Shown piece by piece: positions 43,373 to 52,654 of a stretch of 64,000 bases of DNA. Source of the stretch: Gemmatimonadales bacterium (GTDB lineage Bacteria > Krumholzibacteriota > Krumholzibacteriia > LZORAL124-64-63); the NCBI GenBank assembly GCA_019038745.1, contig JAHOYV010000003.1, positions 99,304-163,303 on the forward strand, read 5' to 3'. Position 1 is the first letter of the stretch, and every line of letters starts with the position of its first letter. Position numbers and translations under genes: made by a program. The notes below the pieces were generated by a model. That model searched no databases. It was not told where the DNA came from and saw only the letters and a list, made by a program, of their open reading frames with translations.

Positions 43373-44602
43373 ATGGACGACACCCGGTACAGCGACGACA
43401 ACTTGCCCCCAACCCAGCCATCGCCCTCCCCGGCAGAAACGGATACGAACCATCCCAGACGCCGCACTCCGTGGCAAACCCTGGACGGACGGGTGATCAG
43501 CATGGTCAGCCGCAAGGGCGGAGTCGGCAAAACGACCTCGACGGTCAACCTGGGAGCCGCCTTGGCCCTTTCCGGCCAAACCGTCCTGATTGTGGGAGCC
43601 GATCCGCAGTGCGGTGTCTGTCGTAGTCTGGGAATCGATCCCGGCGAATTGACAACCGGCTTGGCTGAAATCTTCAGCCATCACCGTGCATTGACCGATC
43701 TGGTCCAGCCATCCCCCTTGCGGGATTTGTTTTTCGTCTCCCCTCGGATCGACACATTGGAGGACGAGGAGTATTTCTTGAGCCGGATGGATGAAAATAT
43801 CGATGAATTCGTCCACGAGATTGATCGGGCCCGTATCATGTACGATACCATCCTGATCGACTGTCCTCCCAATCTTGGCTCAGCCACTCGGGCCGCTCTG
43901 CTGGCATCGGACAGCTACCTCGTGCCGATCCAGGCTGAAGAGTTGTGTCGCAACACGGTGGATCCTCTCCTGGATTTTGTGGGGACCTTTCGCGACCGTA
44001 ATTTCCCTCCCTTGGAAAATACCGAGCCGGACATGTTGACACTGGCTGAAAACCACAAACGGCCTCACTCCCGTCCCCTGACTTTGGAAGGTCTGTTTCT
44101 GACAATGACCAGCACCAGGACCCGAATGGGACGCCACGTTGCTTCCCGGGTGAGTGAGGATTTCGGTCCCCAATTGTTCTCGACACACATTCCCCGGACC
44201 ACCCGCCTGAGCGAGATGGCCCTGCGCGGCAAACCAGCCGTAATCTATGACCGTCGTTCCGCCGGAAGCCGGGCGTATTTTGATCTGGCGGACGAATTGG
44301 TCAATCGTTACTGTCAGGACATGGAACGTGTAGTTCCCGAATCGGAACATGTTGCTGAATCCGCTTCTGCCGATGAGTCCGACCCGGTATCGGTACCGAC
44401 CCGGTCCGGAGGCGGACTGGATCGATTCCTGGCCGAATTGAGCGGCCCAGGGGAAATTTCTTCACGGATTCCATCGTTCGAAGAACCTTCTGCTCCGGAA
44501 ATGGTCTCCCTGGACGACCTCTTGGCCGAGGAGGAAAGCGGAGCAACCGATGGTGATGAATGGAACGACGATGAATGGCCGGCCCGGCGTCGGACCCATT
44601 AA
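43373..44602 (+). CDS. ParA/Soj-family ATPase
   Basis: 409 residues from the ATG at 43373, behind AAGGAGCACC. A ~45-residue acidic leader precedes the deviant Walker A motif SRKGGVGKTTSTVNLG; Walker B is ILIDCPPNLG, and the C-terminal ~90 residues are low-complexity and acidic. ParA ATPases drive segregation of plasmids, chromosomes or large complexes. No ParB gene or obvious parS array is in the window, so partner and cargo are unknown. Some orphan ParAs position flagella, chemotaxis arrays or carboxysomes. Confidence 0.88.
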   Translation: MDDTRYSDDNLPPTQPSPSPAETDTNHPRRRTPWQTLDGRVISMVSRKGGVGKTTSTVNLGAALALSGQTVLIVGADPQCGVCRSLGIDPGELTTGLAEIFSHHRALTDLVQPSPLRDLFFVSPRIDTLEDEEYFLSRMDENIDEFVHEIDRARIMYDTILIDCPPNLGSATRAALLASDSYLVPIQAEELCRNTVDPLLDFVGTFRDRNFPPLENTEPDMLTLAENHKRPHSRPLTLEGLFLTMTSTRTRMGRHVASRVSEDFGPQLFSTHIPRTTRLSEMALRGKPAVIYDRRSAGSRAYFDLADELVNRYCQDMERVVPESEHVAESASADESDPVSVPTRSGGGLDRFLAELSGPGEISSRIPSFEEPSAPEMVSLDDLLAEEESGATDGDEWNDDEWPARRRTH

Positions 44603-44634
44603 CCGGCCCAGCCCCTGAAAATGGAGGTGCCTTC

Positions 44635-45810
44635 GTGGCCACCGAAATGATGAAGTGTCTGGTGTACGACAAATCCAGTATGCCCTGGGACCAATCCCGC
44701 GGATTCATCCGGCAGGAAATGCCCCAGCCGGTTCTGGATGAAAAGGCTAACCCCGCCGATGCCGACCATGTCCTGGTCAAGGTCATCTACGCCGGATTCT
44801 GCGGGAGCGACCGGGGTATCTGGAACCGGGTAGCCTTCAAGGGAATGATCTTCGACAGTCTGAAGCGTGAAAAGCAGACGACCCGCATCATCGGCCACGA
44901 GATGGTCGGCGAAGTCGTGGCCGTCGGCTCCAATGTTACGGCCCGCTTCGGCTACCGGCCCAAGGAAATCGTATCTACCGAGAGCCACATCATCTGCGGC
45001 TCCTGCTATCAGTGCAGAATCGGTCAAACCCACATCTGCAGCCAGGATGTGATCATCGGCATCGGCCGCCACGGATGCTTCGCCGAATACATCAAACTGC
45101 CCGCCAACGTCCTGTGGCCAACCGATCCCCGCAAGATCAAGATGAAGGTGGCAGCCCTTCAGGAACCCTTCGGCAACGCCGTACACGCCTGCACTACAGC
45201 CGATCTGAGAGGTAAAACCGTTGCCGTTTTCGGCTGCGGAACCATCGGGCTGTTCGTAATTATGGTGGCCCGGGCCCTGGGCGCGACGAAGGTCATAGGT
45301 ATCGAGCCGAATCCGGCCAATGTGGAGATGGCCCGCCAACTGGGCGCCGACGAAGTGATTCCCCTGAGTATCTCTCCCAACGGATCCCACTCCTGGTCTG
45401 CCGACAAGAAACTCGTTCAACAGATTCGGGATACCTTCGGCGGAATCGGCGCCGACGTCACCATGGAAATGGCTGGTTTCAACTCCAGCGTGAACAACGC
45501 CATACAGTCAACTCGCCGCGGCGGGGAAGTGATCCTGTTCGGACTGAAGCAGGGCAATTTCCACATCCAGGCCTTCGACCGGTTGATCGTCAACGGAATC
45601 ACCCTGCACAGTGTGATCGGACGCCGGATCTTCGAAACCTGGTATATTGCCCGTAACCTGCTCGAAGACAGGACCAACGGGATTCAGGACAGGATCGCCA
45701 ACGTCATCCTGGGCGGCGCAGAAGAAGCCGTTGTGCACATCGACGAATTCACTCCCGCTTCCTTCGAGGAAAAACTCGCTGCCTGGCCCAAACCCTTGAT
45801 CCAGTTCTAG
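44635..45810 (+). CDS. Zinc-dependent medium-chain dehydrogenase (Tdh-like)
   Basis: 391 residues from the GTG at 44635, behind GGAGGT. The MDR fold shows the catalytic-zinc motif with CGSDRG and GHEMVGEVVAVG, the structural-zinc loop CGSCYQCRIGQTHIC, and NAD(P) binding at FGCGTIGLFVIMVARALGA. It resembles L-threonine 3-dehydrogenase and sorbitol-type dehydrogenases, but the substrate is not certain. Just 21 bases later lies the selenoprotein gene, and the two probably share a transcript. Confidence 0.82.
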   Translation: MATEMMKCLVYDKSSMPWDQSRGFIRQEMPQPVLDEKANPADADHVLVKVIYAGFCGSDRGIWNRVAFKGMIFDSLKREKQTTRIIGHEMVGEVVAVGSNVTARFGYRPKEIVSTESHIICGSCYQCRIGQTHICSQDVIIGIGRHGCFAEYIKLPANVLWPTDPRKIKMKVAALQEPFGNAVHACTTADLRGKTVAVFGCGTIGLFVIMVARALGATKVIGIEPNPANVEMARQLGADEVIPLSISPNGSHSWSADKKLVQQIRDTFGGIGADVTMEMAGFNSSVNNAIQSTRRGGEVILFGLKQGNFHIQAFDRLIVNGITLHSVIGRRIFETWYIARNLLEDRTNGIQDRIANVILGGAEEAVVHIDEFTPASFEEKLAAWPKPLIQF

Positions 45811-45831
45811 CCCAAACCAGAAGGACGGACC

Positions 45832-46056
45832 ATGAACATCACAATCGAATACTGCAGGGTTTGAAACTACGAACCACGGGCTGCCGGGCTGGCGGCCTCT
45901 TTGAACCTTAAGTACGGCACTGATGCCGAACTCATCCCCTCGGCCGATGGAGTATTCGAGGTGGAAGTGGATGGAGTACTGGTTTTTTCCAAGAAGGCAC
46001 TGGACCGCTTCCCGGAAGACGATGAAATCTTCCGGGAAATCGACGCCAGGTTTTGA
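45832..46056 (+). CDS. SelW/Rdx-family selenoprotein with in-frame UGA
   Basis: 74 residues if the TGA at 45862-45864 (codon 11) is read as selenocysteine. The product starts MNITIEYCRVU with Cys8-x-x-Sec11, the redox motif of the Rdx/SelW thioredoxin-like family, and continues NYEPRAAGLAASL, GVFEVEVDG and FSKKALDRFP, all family hallmarks. An AAGGACGG site precedes the ATG. A hairpin with a GGGCT loop (45878-45898) starts 13 bases after the UGA, as expected of a bacterial SECIS. Most bacterial homologues use Cys here. It is probably a small thiol-redox protein. Confidence 0.93.
45878..45898 (+). promoter_or_regulatory. Bacterial SECIS element (inside the selenoprotein gene)
   Basis: Eight base pairs (45878-45885 with 45891-45898, two of them G-U) close a five-base loop GGGCU whose first bases are G. 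The loop starts 22 bases after the UGA, within the 16-37 base window described for bacterial SECIS. SelB would bind it to deliver Sec-tRNA. Confidence 0.8.
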
Positions 46057-46099
46057 TGAGAGAGGGGGTTTGCGGTAAACCCGAACCGTAATCGTTGTC

Positions 46100-46648
46100 C
46101 TAGTTTTCCCGTTCGGAGCTTTTTTTCAACTCCTTCTGCAGCCTTTTCATTTCCCGCTTCAAAGAATCCAGTTCATCCTTCAATGCATCCAGTTCGTCAT
46201 CGTCAGAATACCTGACATGGGTACTGGTCCAATCCTCCGCTTCGAATTCCGCAAGGCCCGAACGCAGCGCTAATTCCACCTGCGTCGCTATCTGGCCCAG
46301 ATCCACTTCCCACTCAGTATCCGCGTCCGCAAAACAGAGCTTGTTGTCCTGGCCCAAGTGGAATTCCATCTGCATCTCGTCCAGTTCTTCGAGAACCTCG
46401 GAAACGTCATCGAAAACGTCGGAAACAATGCCCTCAACGGCATTCAAGTTGACCATGACTACTCGAGAATCATCCCCGCAATTCCGGGTCAGGATCACAT
46501 CATCATCATCCAGGTCGATGGTGATTGTTTGGGTGTGTTTCCGTTCCTTGGTGCACTCTTTGTCCCCTGCCAGGGCCCCGGTCGCCAATAACGCAGCCAT
46601 CAGGATCAAAAGGATCTGCGCCGTTTTGTTGATTCTTCGGAAACTCAT
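46100..46648 (-). CDS. Secreted protein with C-terminal coiled coil
   Basis: 182 residues behind GCGGAGGT. Residues 1-28 are a signal peptide (AALLATGALAG). The mature part begins with a short Cys/Lys-rich segment and a strongly acidic stretch (ITIDLDDDDVIL), then an acidic helical middle. The last ~35 residues (LDALKDELDSLKREMKRLQK) form a clear coiled coil. Three cysteines are present. I recognise no family. It is likely a periplasmic oligomer. Confidence 0.6.
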   Translation of the reverse strand: MSFRRINKTAQILLILMAALLATGALAGDKECTKERKHTQTITIDLDDDDVILTRNCGDDSRVVMVNLNAVEGIVSDVFDDVSEVLEELDEMQMEFHLGQDNKLCFADADTEWEVDLGQIATQVELALRSGLAEFEAEDWTSTHVRYSDDDELDALKDELDSLKREMKRLQKELKKSSEREN

Positions 46649-46747
46649 CGGAAACCTCCGCTAAGATGAACTCGGTGAACGAATCACCAAAAGATCCGGA
46701 CTCGATTGCGAAGATTCTATTACGGCAACCCTGAAACAAGGTTTCAT

Positions 46748-49726
46748 TCACTCGAGAATGGAGAATGACAGCCCACCCCACCAGGCAGGATCGAGACGGA
46801 ATTTTACCGATCCGGAGTCACCTTCCCTGGGTCGGGTCATGAGACCCGGCCCCATCCCTTCGACCAGGGAGTCCCAGTCCACCTTCAGCAATGACTCACC
46901 CGTAACCGCGTCCAGCACTTCGGCCTTGAAACTCGACCGGGGACCAACCGGAGGGTTCCAACCCAGATTCCCGGTCCCCACCCAACCGGTTCCGGCAGGC
47001 GAGGCCGGTCCGATGAGGATGGGCGGAGAAACCAATATCCGGCCACCGGGTTCAATCCTGAATTTCAAAAGGACCTCGGTCGGTTCACTCAGAATGGCCT
47101 GGGCAAACCGAATGGTAACAGCCGTCAGAGGCAGGGAACGTTCCTGTTCCAATTCGCCCAGGAAAGTTTGGAGCCTGGCCTGACGGTCCGCTGTCAATCG
47201 GCCGGCATCCACCTCTCCAGCAAAACCAAGGCTACTGTCTGTCGCCTGTTTCCAAAGAACAAGCCAGGTTTCGGTCCAGTCCTCGCCCGCTGCCGCATGA
47301 CGGCGCAGGGTTTCGGAAAGGCCAACACAATCCCTGTAATCCTGATCCAGGACTCGTTGCCGAACTAGAACTGCGTCCCTGGCCAATCCAGCCTGTTTCT
47401 TGGACCAGCTAACATAGAATGCCGGGCCATCACCAGCTGCCTGGGCCGCCCAGGAACGGGGATCCTCCGGTCGGCGTTGAGCCTCACGAAAGGCCAGGTC
47501 CGCCTTTCGGTCTCCGCCTATGAAATAGGCGTCGGGAATGATATCTGGATCAGCACCCAGATCCAACAGGGAGCCCGCTGCTTCGAAACGGATGCGGTCC
47601 AGATAGTCAGTGTAGGCTCCCGGATCGAAGATAAAGGCAGGATTACTTTCAAGCTTTTCCAGGGCAGTCGGATAGATCCGCATTTCCTCGGCCAGATCAT
47701 CAGGTTTACCCAGGTGGGTATAAAGGCTGGATATTCCTGAAAGCAGGAGCGGCGCTTCGCCAACGGCAAATTTCCGCATTTGCTTGCGCAAACTGGGTAA
47801 AACGTCCTGAACTTCAGTGCAGGGCCATGAAGTATTCTCAAAATCCACTGCATAGGGAAGGTCGCGATGAGCCGTCAAGCGCTCCGCCTTCTTCAGCCTC
47901 ACGATGACGAAAGCCGCGTTCCGGTAAGCCCGCGTCATTCCCGCTGCCGAGGGAGAAATCTGTTCTGCAGCCTTGTACAGTTGGTCTTCCCATCGTTGTG
48001 ACCATTGTTCCTGCTGGAACCTGGTCAGCAGGGTCTGCATTCCATCCACCTGCCGCTTGGCGGAACCCAAACGCCCCCGAACCCGGCTGGTTCCCAGCTC
48101 CCTGCCCGCTTCAGCCATAACCTGAGCGGAGCAGGTCAAAAGGGAGTCACGACGAGCCCTCACTTCCTGGTCTGACATGTTTCCCAAATCCTGCCAATTC
48201 AAACCCGTGGAAAGGGAAAGCCACGCCAGTTCCAGCCGATCAATTTCCTGGAGCAGCATATCTCCCTGACCTGAAAGGGATTCCAACCGCCGAGTCTCCC
48301 GATCAGGACGATTTCCCTGCTGTATCCCATCGTCGGCCAGTTTCAGAAAGAGATCCACTTGCTCCAACAGTGGAGCCGCCGCCTCGACTTGAAGGACCGT
48401 TAAAACCTCGTTACGGTCCCGCGGACCTGAATCCACCAATCCTCCCAAACCAGAGCGAGCCACCTTTTTGACTTGTCGGTTGTAGATCTTCCCCACGTTC
48501 ACCACTTCCAGGAGTGTGGCCGCCCGGGGGGAATATTCACTGGTAACCTTGCTTTTCAGAACCGCCCAGCCGAATCCGCCATCCTGTCCGCCGTGGCTGA
48601 GCCACAAATACCCGGCCATGGCTGCTGCGACAAAAACTACCGTCATGGCGATCGGCACGGGAAGCCTGCGCTTCCCCACCTCCGAAATCCTCAGCTGTTG
48701 ACGCACCAGTCGAGGCCGAGCGAGTTTCCGAACCCTGGGCGTACGCTCCACCGGTTCCCTGTCCTGCAGCGGCCCAATCGCATTTCTCCGTGCCGCCGGG
48801 TGAACCTGGGTCGTTGGCTTTGGTTTAATGGCTGGACGGTAGGGATCATCCCTCATCCCCCTATCCGGGGCGATCACGTCCCGGACGGCAACGCTTTCAG
48901 CTGCTCCACCCAGGACAACATCATCCCAGGCATTCTTCTCCAATTCGCCCATATCTCCCGATTTCAGAGCATCCCTCACGGCCCGAATATACGCGGCGTT
49001 GGCACCGTCATGGGCAACACTTGTTTGAGCCATGAACCAGCGTTTCCAGCCGGCGCAGGAGCTTCCCTCGGATTCCCTGGCGGCCAGGGTGTAATTATTG
49101 GAATCACCGGTTGTAAAGGATGCGAAACGCAGGTTTTTGCGAATCGAATCGGGGAGGAGCGATATGATCAGGGAGAGGATGCGGTCGCTCTGCCCCACAG
49201 CCTGTTCGATGGGTAACTTCAGGGACCCCTCACCCAAAAGCTTGAGGAGTGCTTCATCCACAACGCCTACATCATCGACCGTAACCGTATCCTTAGCTGT
49301 AGGTATTCCTGCCAGCTTATCGACGGATATCTGCCGCAGAGGAAGCGGAGATCCCGGTTGCCACTCTTGAGAAAAGATTCCCACTTCCAGCAAAGTGAAG
49401 GGATTATACTCGAACTCCGCGTAATCGGCATCCGATAGGACGGCCGCCTGGAAGGTGGACCTGGAACCCAGCCCCACCTGGATCACGGCGAAGAGACGGC
49501 CCCTTTGTGAGGGCATCGTGCTTACCAGCGGAAACGAGAGCAAGGCCGGACGTTGCAGACCCAGGGCCGGAGCTTGGCCCCAACCATCACAAAAACGTTG
49601 GATCTCAAACGCCACTTCCTTGCCCAACCCCGGGGAGAGGCCCAGCAGGGCGCGGCTGGAAGATTCACCGGCTGGATCAATTCCGTAGACGAGTTGCTCA
49701 ACAAATATCATTCCCCTGCCCCACAT
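46748..49726 (-). CDS. Very large protein of unknown function with one membrane helix
   Basis: 992 residues (ATG 49711 is an alternative start). The N-terminal ~260 residues are cytosolic-looking and include ALLGLSPGLGKEVAFEIQRF and LLPDSIRKNLRFASFTTG, distantly like the GAP1 N-terminal modules of GTPase-associated proteins in bacterial conflict systems; that link is weak. One helix lies near residues 368-388 (PIAMTVVFVAAAMAGYLWL). The large C-terminal part is helical and rich in coiled-coil-like repeats and looks periplasmic. It stands alone, divergent or at the end of the 46648 unit. Confidence 0.5.
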   Translation of the reverse strand: MWGRGMIFVEQLVYGIDPAGESSSRALLGLSPGLGKEVAFEIQRFCDGWGQAPALGLQRPALLSFPLVSTMPSQRGRLFAVIQVGLGSRSTFQAAVLSDADYAEFEYNPFTLLEVGIFSQEWQPGSPLPLRQISVDKLAGIPTAKDTVTVDDVGVVDEALLKLLGEGSLKLPIEQAVGQSDRILSLIISLLPDSIRKNLRFASFTTGDSNNYTLAARESEGSSCAGWKRWFMAQTSVAHDGANAAYIRAVRDALKSGDMGELEKNAWDDVVLGGAAESVAVRDVIAPDRGMRDDPYRPAIKPKPTTQVHPAARRNAIGPLQDREPVERTPRVRKLARPRLVRQQLRISEVGKRRLPVPIAMTVVFVAAAMAGYLWLSHGGQDGGFGWAVLKSKVTSEYSPRAATLLEVVNVGKIYNRQVKKVARSGLGGLVDSGPRDRNEVLTVLQVEAAAPLLEQVDLFLKLADDGIQQGNRPDRETRRLESLSGQGDMLLQEIDRLELAWLSLSTGLNWQDLGNMSDQEVRARRDSLLTCSAQVMAEAGRELGTSRVRGRLGSAKRQVDGMQTLLTRFQQEQWSQRWEDQLYKAAEQISPSAAGMTRAYRNAAFVIVRLKKAERLTAHRDLPYAVDFENTSWPCTEVQDVLPSLRKQMRKFAVGEAPLLLSGISSLYTHLGKPDDLAEEMRIYPTALEKLESNPAFIFDPGAYTDYLDRIRFEAAGSLLDLGADPDIIPDAYFIGGDRKADLAFREAQRRPEDPRSWAAQAAGDGPAFYVSWSKKQAGLARDAVLVRQRVLDQDYRDCVGLSETLRRHAAAGEDWTETWLVLWKQATDSSLGFAGEVDAGRLTADRQARLQTFLGELEQERSLPLTAVTIRFAQAILSEPTEVLLKFRIEPGGRILVSPPILIGPASPAGTGWVGTGNLGWNPPVGPRSSFKAEVLDAVTGESLLKVDWDSLVEGMGPGLMTRPREGDSGSVKFRLDPAWWGGLSFSILE

Positions 49727-49904
49727 TCAGATTTCCGCAGCCTGTTGGCCAAACTTTGAAATCGCTTCGCACGTCGGCCAAGTGATTTCTTGAAAGTCTA
49801 ATTCCCCTCCATTATCGGCAGGAATCCAGAATTCCTGAGCTTATGGGGCAAATTTCCAGAAAATCGGGGGAAAAAGAGGAGTCCTGATCGACGGGGCATA
49901 AAAA

Positions 49905-49938
49905 GACCAGACCCGATCCAAAAGGATCGGGTCTGGTC
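49905..49938 (-). terminator. Terminator of the multiheme cytochrome gene
   Basis: A perfect 15-bp stem (49905-49919 with 49924-49938) with a 4-base loop. On the minus strand it is followed by a TTTT run. It lies 73 bases beyond the stop codon of the cytochrome gene. Confidence 0.88.
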
Positions 49939-50010
49939 AGGAGCAAATGGCTCAGATTCGAATTTTAACTCACCCAATTTACGCGATCCCGTAACCTGAA
50001 CCGGGTTCAA

Positions 50011-51933
50011 TCAAACATCGCGTTCCAACCCCATGCGCTTGACCTTGTCGACGTTACCGGGTGACTGGGCCGCTGGGTGCTCCACTTCGAACATGTCCCG
50101 GGGCATCTTGCCGTTAAGCCAGGACGGATTCATGGGATACACGTGGGGATTGAAAACCACGCCGTACATATGCCAGACCACGATGGCCAGGAAAGCCAAC
50201 CAGGCCTCGTAGTAGTGAATGATCAGGAATATCTCCATCAGCCCCTTGCCAATGTACATGACCAGGAATTTCTCGAACCACATGGCCACACCGGTCAGAA
50301 CCATCACGACGGTTCCCCAGATCAGGGCCCAGTACTCTGCCTTCTCGACGAAGGAGAACCGACGCATCCTGGGATGTTCATCGGTGCGGCCCAGATTGTA
50401 CATGAACATGCCCCAGACCTGCTTGGCATCAAGCCAGGTTGGAGCAATGTCTTTCAGAAAAACGCGGCCCTTAACTGTAAATAAATAGCCCACGTGCCAG
50501 ATTGATCCGATAACCATCACAACGGCGGCTCCCCGGTGAATCAAACTGCGGATGTAGGCACCACCTTCATAGCCGAAGATCAATTTTGCCCACCAGGCAT
50601 CGTAGAAGCGCAGGCTGAAGCCGGTGACGACCAGCACAGAAAAGGAAATCGCCAGCAATGTATGTTGCACGACTTCATCGGCTTCCATCCGGCGAACCTG
50701 TTCCTTACGCAGAACGTTGCGGACTTGACGCAACCAATCCAGCAAGCAGTAGATAACCATTCCGCCGATGATCAGAATGATCATGACCAGATAGATGGTC
50801 CGTACGTAGAAAGGCCAGCCTTCCGCAGCGCCGGTCACGGGCTCGTGAATCTTGGTCTTGACCGCCTTTTCGGCGGACATCCCACGATGGCAACTACCAC
50901 AGGTGATGGACAGATTTTCGGGCGCTACGGAAGATCGGGGATCAGAGGAGGGCAGAACCAGGTGCGCACCATGACAAGAAGAGCAGTTGGCCACGGTCTT
51001 ATCCCCGGCGCGACTCTTCAGACCGTGGTAGGAATCCACGTACGACTGCAGACGACCGGAAGGTAGGTCGTACTTCTCGTTCAGCTTGGCCGAATCATGG
51101 CAAGGTGAGCAGGTCGCTTCGGCCACCCGGAAGGGGCTGACCGGAGACCGGGGATCGTCGGTAGCGAGAATGCCGTGCTCGCCGTGACAATGAGTACAAG
51201 TGGGAGCATCCACCTCGCCCCTGGCCACGAACTCACCGTGGATTCCAGCCTCGAATTCCTCCTGGATCGTACTGTGGCACTTCCCGCAGGTTGCCGAAAT
51301 ATTGAAGAAGTTGATGGTGGAATCATGCTCACCGGGGGGCAGTATACGATGAGCGGATCCCCCTGTGGAGTGACAGTCGTTGCAGGAGGCTGCGGTGTCC
51401 TTTCCCCCGGCAGTGGCCTTACCGTGAACGCCGCTCAAATACACTTCGATGGGATGTTTGAACTTGATGTTCAGCATGGCCAGGAAATTTTGGTCCTCGT
51501 GGCAAGTTCCGCACGTCTGAGGCAGGTTGGATGGGTGCACCTTGGACTTGGTATTACTGTGGGACAGAATCCGGTGCCAACCATGGCAATCCTGGCAGGC
51601 CGGGACGTGGGGAGATTCGCCCACGATTCCACGGCCGTGCTGGATGTAGGTATCTTCGGTATCATCGTGACAGGATCCGCAAGATGGGTCAGGAAGATCC
51701 GGGGAATGGGGAAGTTCCTTGATTCCGGTGTGGCAATCGGTGCAGGAAAGATCTTCGTGGACACTGCCGAACAGATCCGCATCGCTGACGATCGTAGGTT
51801 CTCCACCGGTATCGGAGTGGCAATCCGCGCAAACCGAGTTTGGGTAGTCATTGGCCATTACCAGGGTGGGCAACAGAACCAAACTCAACGTCAGGACTGA
51901 CCGAAAAAATTGGGATCGGGGAATCATCCTCAT
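50011..51933 (-). CDS. Multiheme c-type cytochrome fused to a cytochrome b561-like membrane domain (CbcL-like)
   Basis: 640 residues. After a signal peptide, residues ~35-350 carry eleven CxxCH heme motifs (first CADCH, last CGSCH). The C-terminal ~270 residues hold about five membrane helices with likely heme b ligands (VVQHTLLAI, IHRGAAVVM, WHVGYLF, IHYYEAW, VWHMYG), in the manner of formate-dehydrogenase gamma/HydC cytochromes b. This layout matches Geobacter CbcL, which moves electrons from menaquinol to periplasmic acceptors during extracellular respiration. It would need a cytochrome c maturation system elsewhere. Confidence 0.9.
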   Translation of the reverse strand: MRMIPRSQFFRSVLTLSLVLLPTLVMANDYPNSVCADCHSDTGGEPTIVSDADLFGSVHEDLSCTDCHTGIKELPHSPDLPDPSCGSCHDDTEDTYIQHGRGIVGESPHVPACQDCHGWHRILSHSNTKSKVHPSNLPQTCGTCHEDQNFLAMLNIKFKHPIEVYLSGVHGKATAGGKDTAASCNDCHSTGGSAHRILPPGEHDSTINFFNISATCGKCHSTIQEEFEAGIHGEFVARGEVDAPTCTHCHGEHGILATDDPRSPVSPFRVAEATCSPCHDSAKLNEKYDLPSGRLQSYVDSYHGLKSRAGDKTVANCSSCHGAHLVLPSSDPRSSVAPENLSITCGSCHRGMSAEKAVKTKIHEPVTGAAEGWPFYVRTIYLVMIILIIGGMVIYCLLDWLRQVRNVLRKEQVRRMEADEVVQHTLLAISFSVLVVTGFSLRFYDAWWAKLIFGYEGGAYIRSLIHRGAAVVMVIGSIWHVGYLFTVKGRVFLKDIAPTWLDAKQVWGMFMYNLGRTDEHPRMRRFSFVEKAEYWALIWGTVVMVLTGVAMWFEKFLVMYIGKGLMEIFLIIHYYEAWLAFLAIVVWHMYGVVFNPHVYPMNPSWLNGKMPRDMFEVEHPAAQSPGNVDKVKRMGLERDV

Positions 51934-52084
51934 TTTTCATTCCTTGGGTTAATCACACGAGCCAGAAGATAAAGCCGAGACGGGAAAAACGGGACAGAAA
52001 AAGCCAAGCTCCTGTCACAATCCGCGATCCATGCTAGCACCCAGGGAAGGCAGATCAAAGACAAAACCCAATTTCCCATGAATT

Positions 52085-52654
52085 TTATTGCTTATTGAAC
52101 AACGAACGCAGGGAAGCGCGGGGAGGTTTCTCGCAAAAACCAGTGATTGATACCTGCAGGCCGGCCAAGAGACCCTCGAACCGGCCGAGGGTCCAACACT
52201 GCCCTTCAGCCAGACTTTCGAGTGGGTTACTCGAATTCTTTATTGATTCGTTGTTCAAGGGACAGATGTCCCGCAGTTCCACCACTTCACCGCCCGGTCC
52301 TTCTTCCAGCCACCGCAGCGGCAAACCCTGGGTACGGCAGACATAAGGCCGCCAGGGATAAATCCTGCAGGAGCCGGTTTTGTCCAAAAAGGCACAACGA
52401 CCCTTCGGATATGGTTTACTGTTGATCAAGAGTTCTGCCGCGTTGGCTTTGATGAGAGATGCTTCCACGGGAAAAATACTCAAATCATCGATACAACAAT
52501 CGCTACAGCCGCGCCGACAGACCAAATCAAAATCCAGACGATCGATTAAATCGGTGACCAGGGAATCCACGTCAGCGTGCAAAACCCGCAATTTTTCAAG
52601 GGTGCTTTCAGGAGTATTTTCAGGTGTGGGCGTCTTGCCCGGGAGACCACTCAC
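52085..52654 (-). CDS. YkgJ-family cysteine-cluster protein
   Basis: 189 residues. The Cys pattern is RRGCSDCCIDD, GRCAFLDKTGSCRIYPWRPYVCR: the YkgJ set of conserved cysteines that probably binds zinc or an Fe-S cluster. Function unproven in bacteria. It starts inside the end of the aminotransferase gene (ATGA overlap), so the two are translationally coupled. Confidence 0.88.
   Translation of the reverse strand: MSGLPGKTPTPENTPESTLEKLRVLHADVDSLVTDLIDRLDFDLVCRRGCSDCCIDDLSIFPVEASLIKANAAELLINSKPYPKGRCAFLDKTGSCRIYPWRPYVCRTQGLPLRWLEEGPGGEVVELRDICPLNNESIKNSSNPLESLAEGQCWTLGRFEGLLAGLQVSITGFCEKPPRASLRSLFNKQ

Noticed and set aside
45832..46056. Pseudogene reading of the Rdx gene
   Set aside because: The single stop falls exactly at the redox position, the rest of the frame is intact and conserved, and a SECIS-like hairpin follows.
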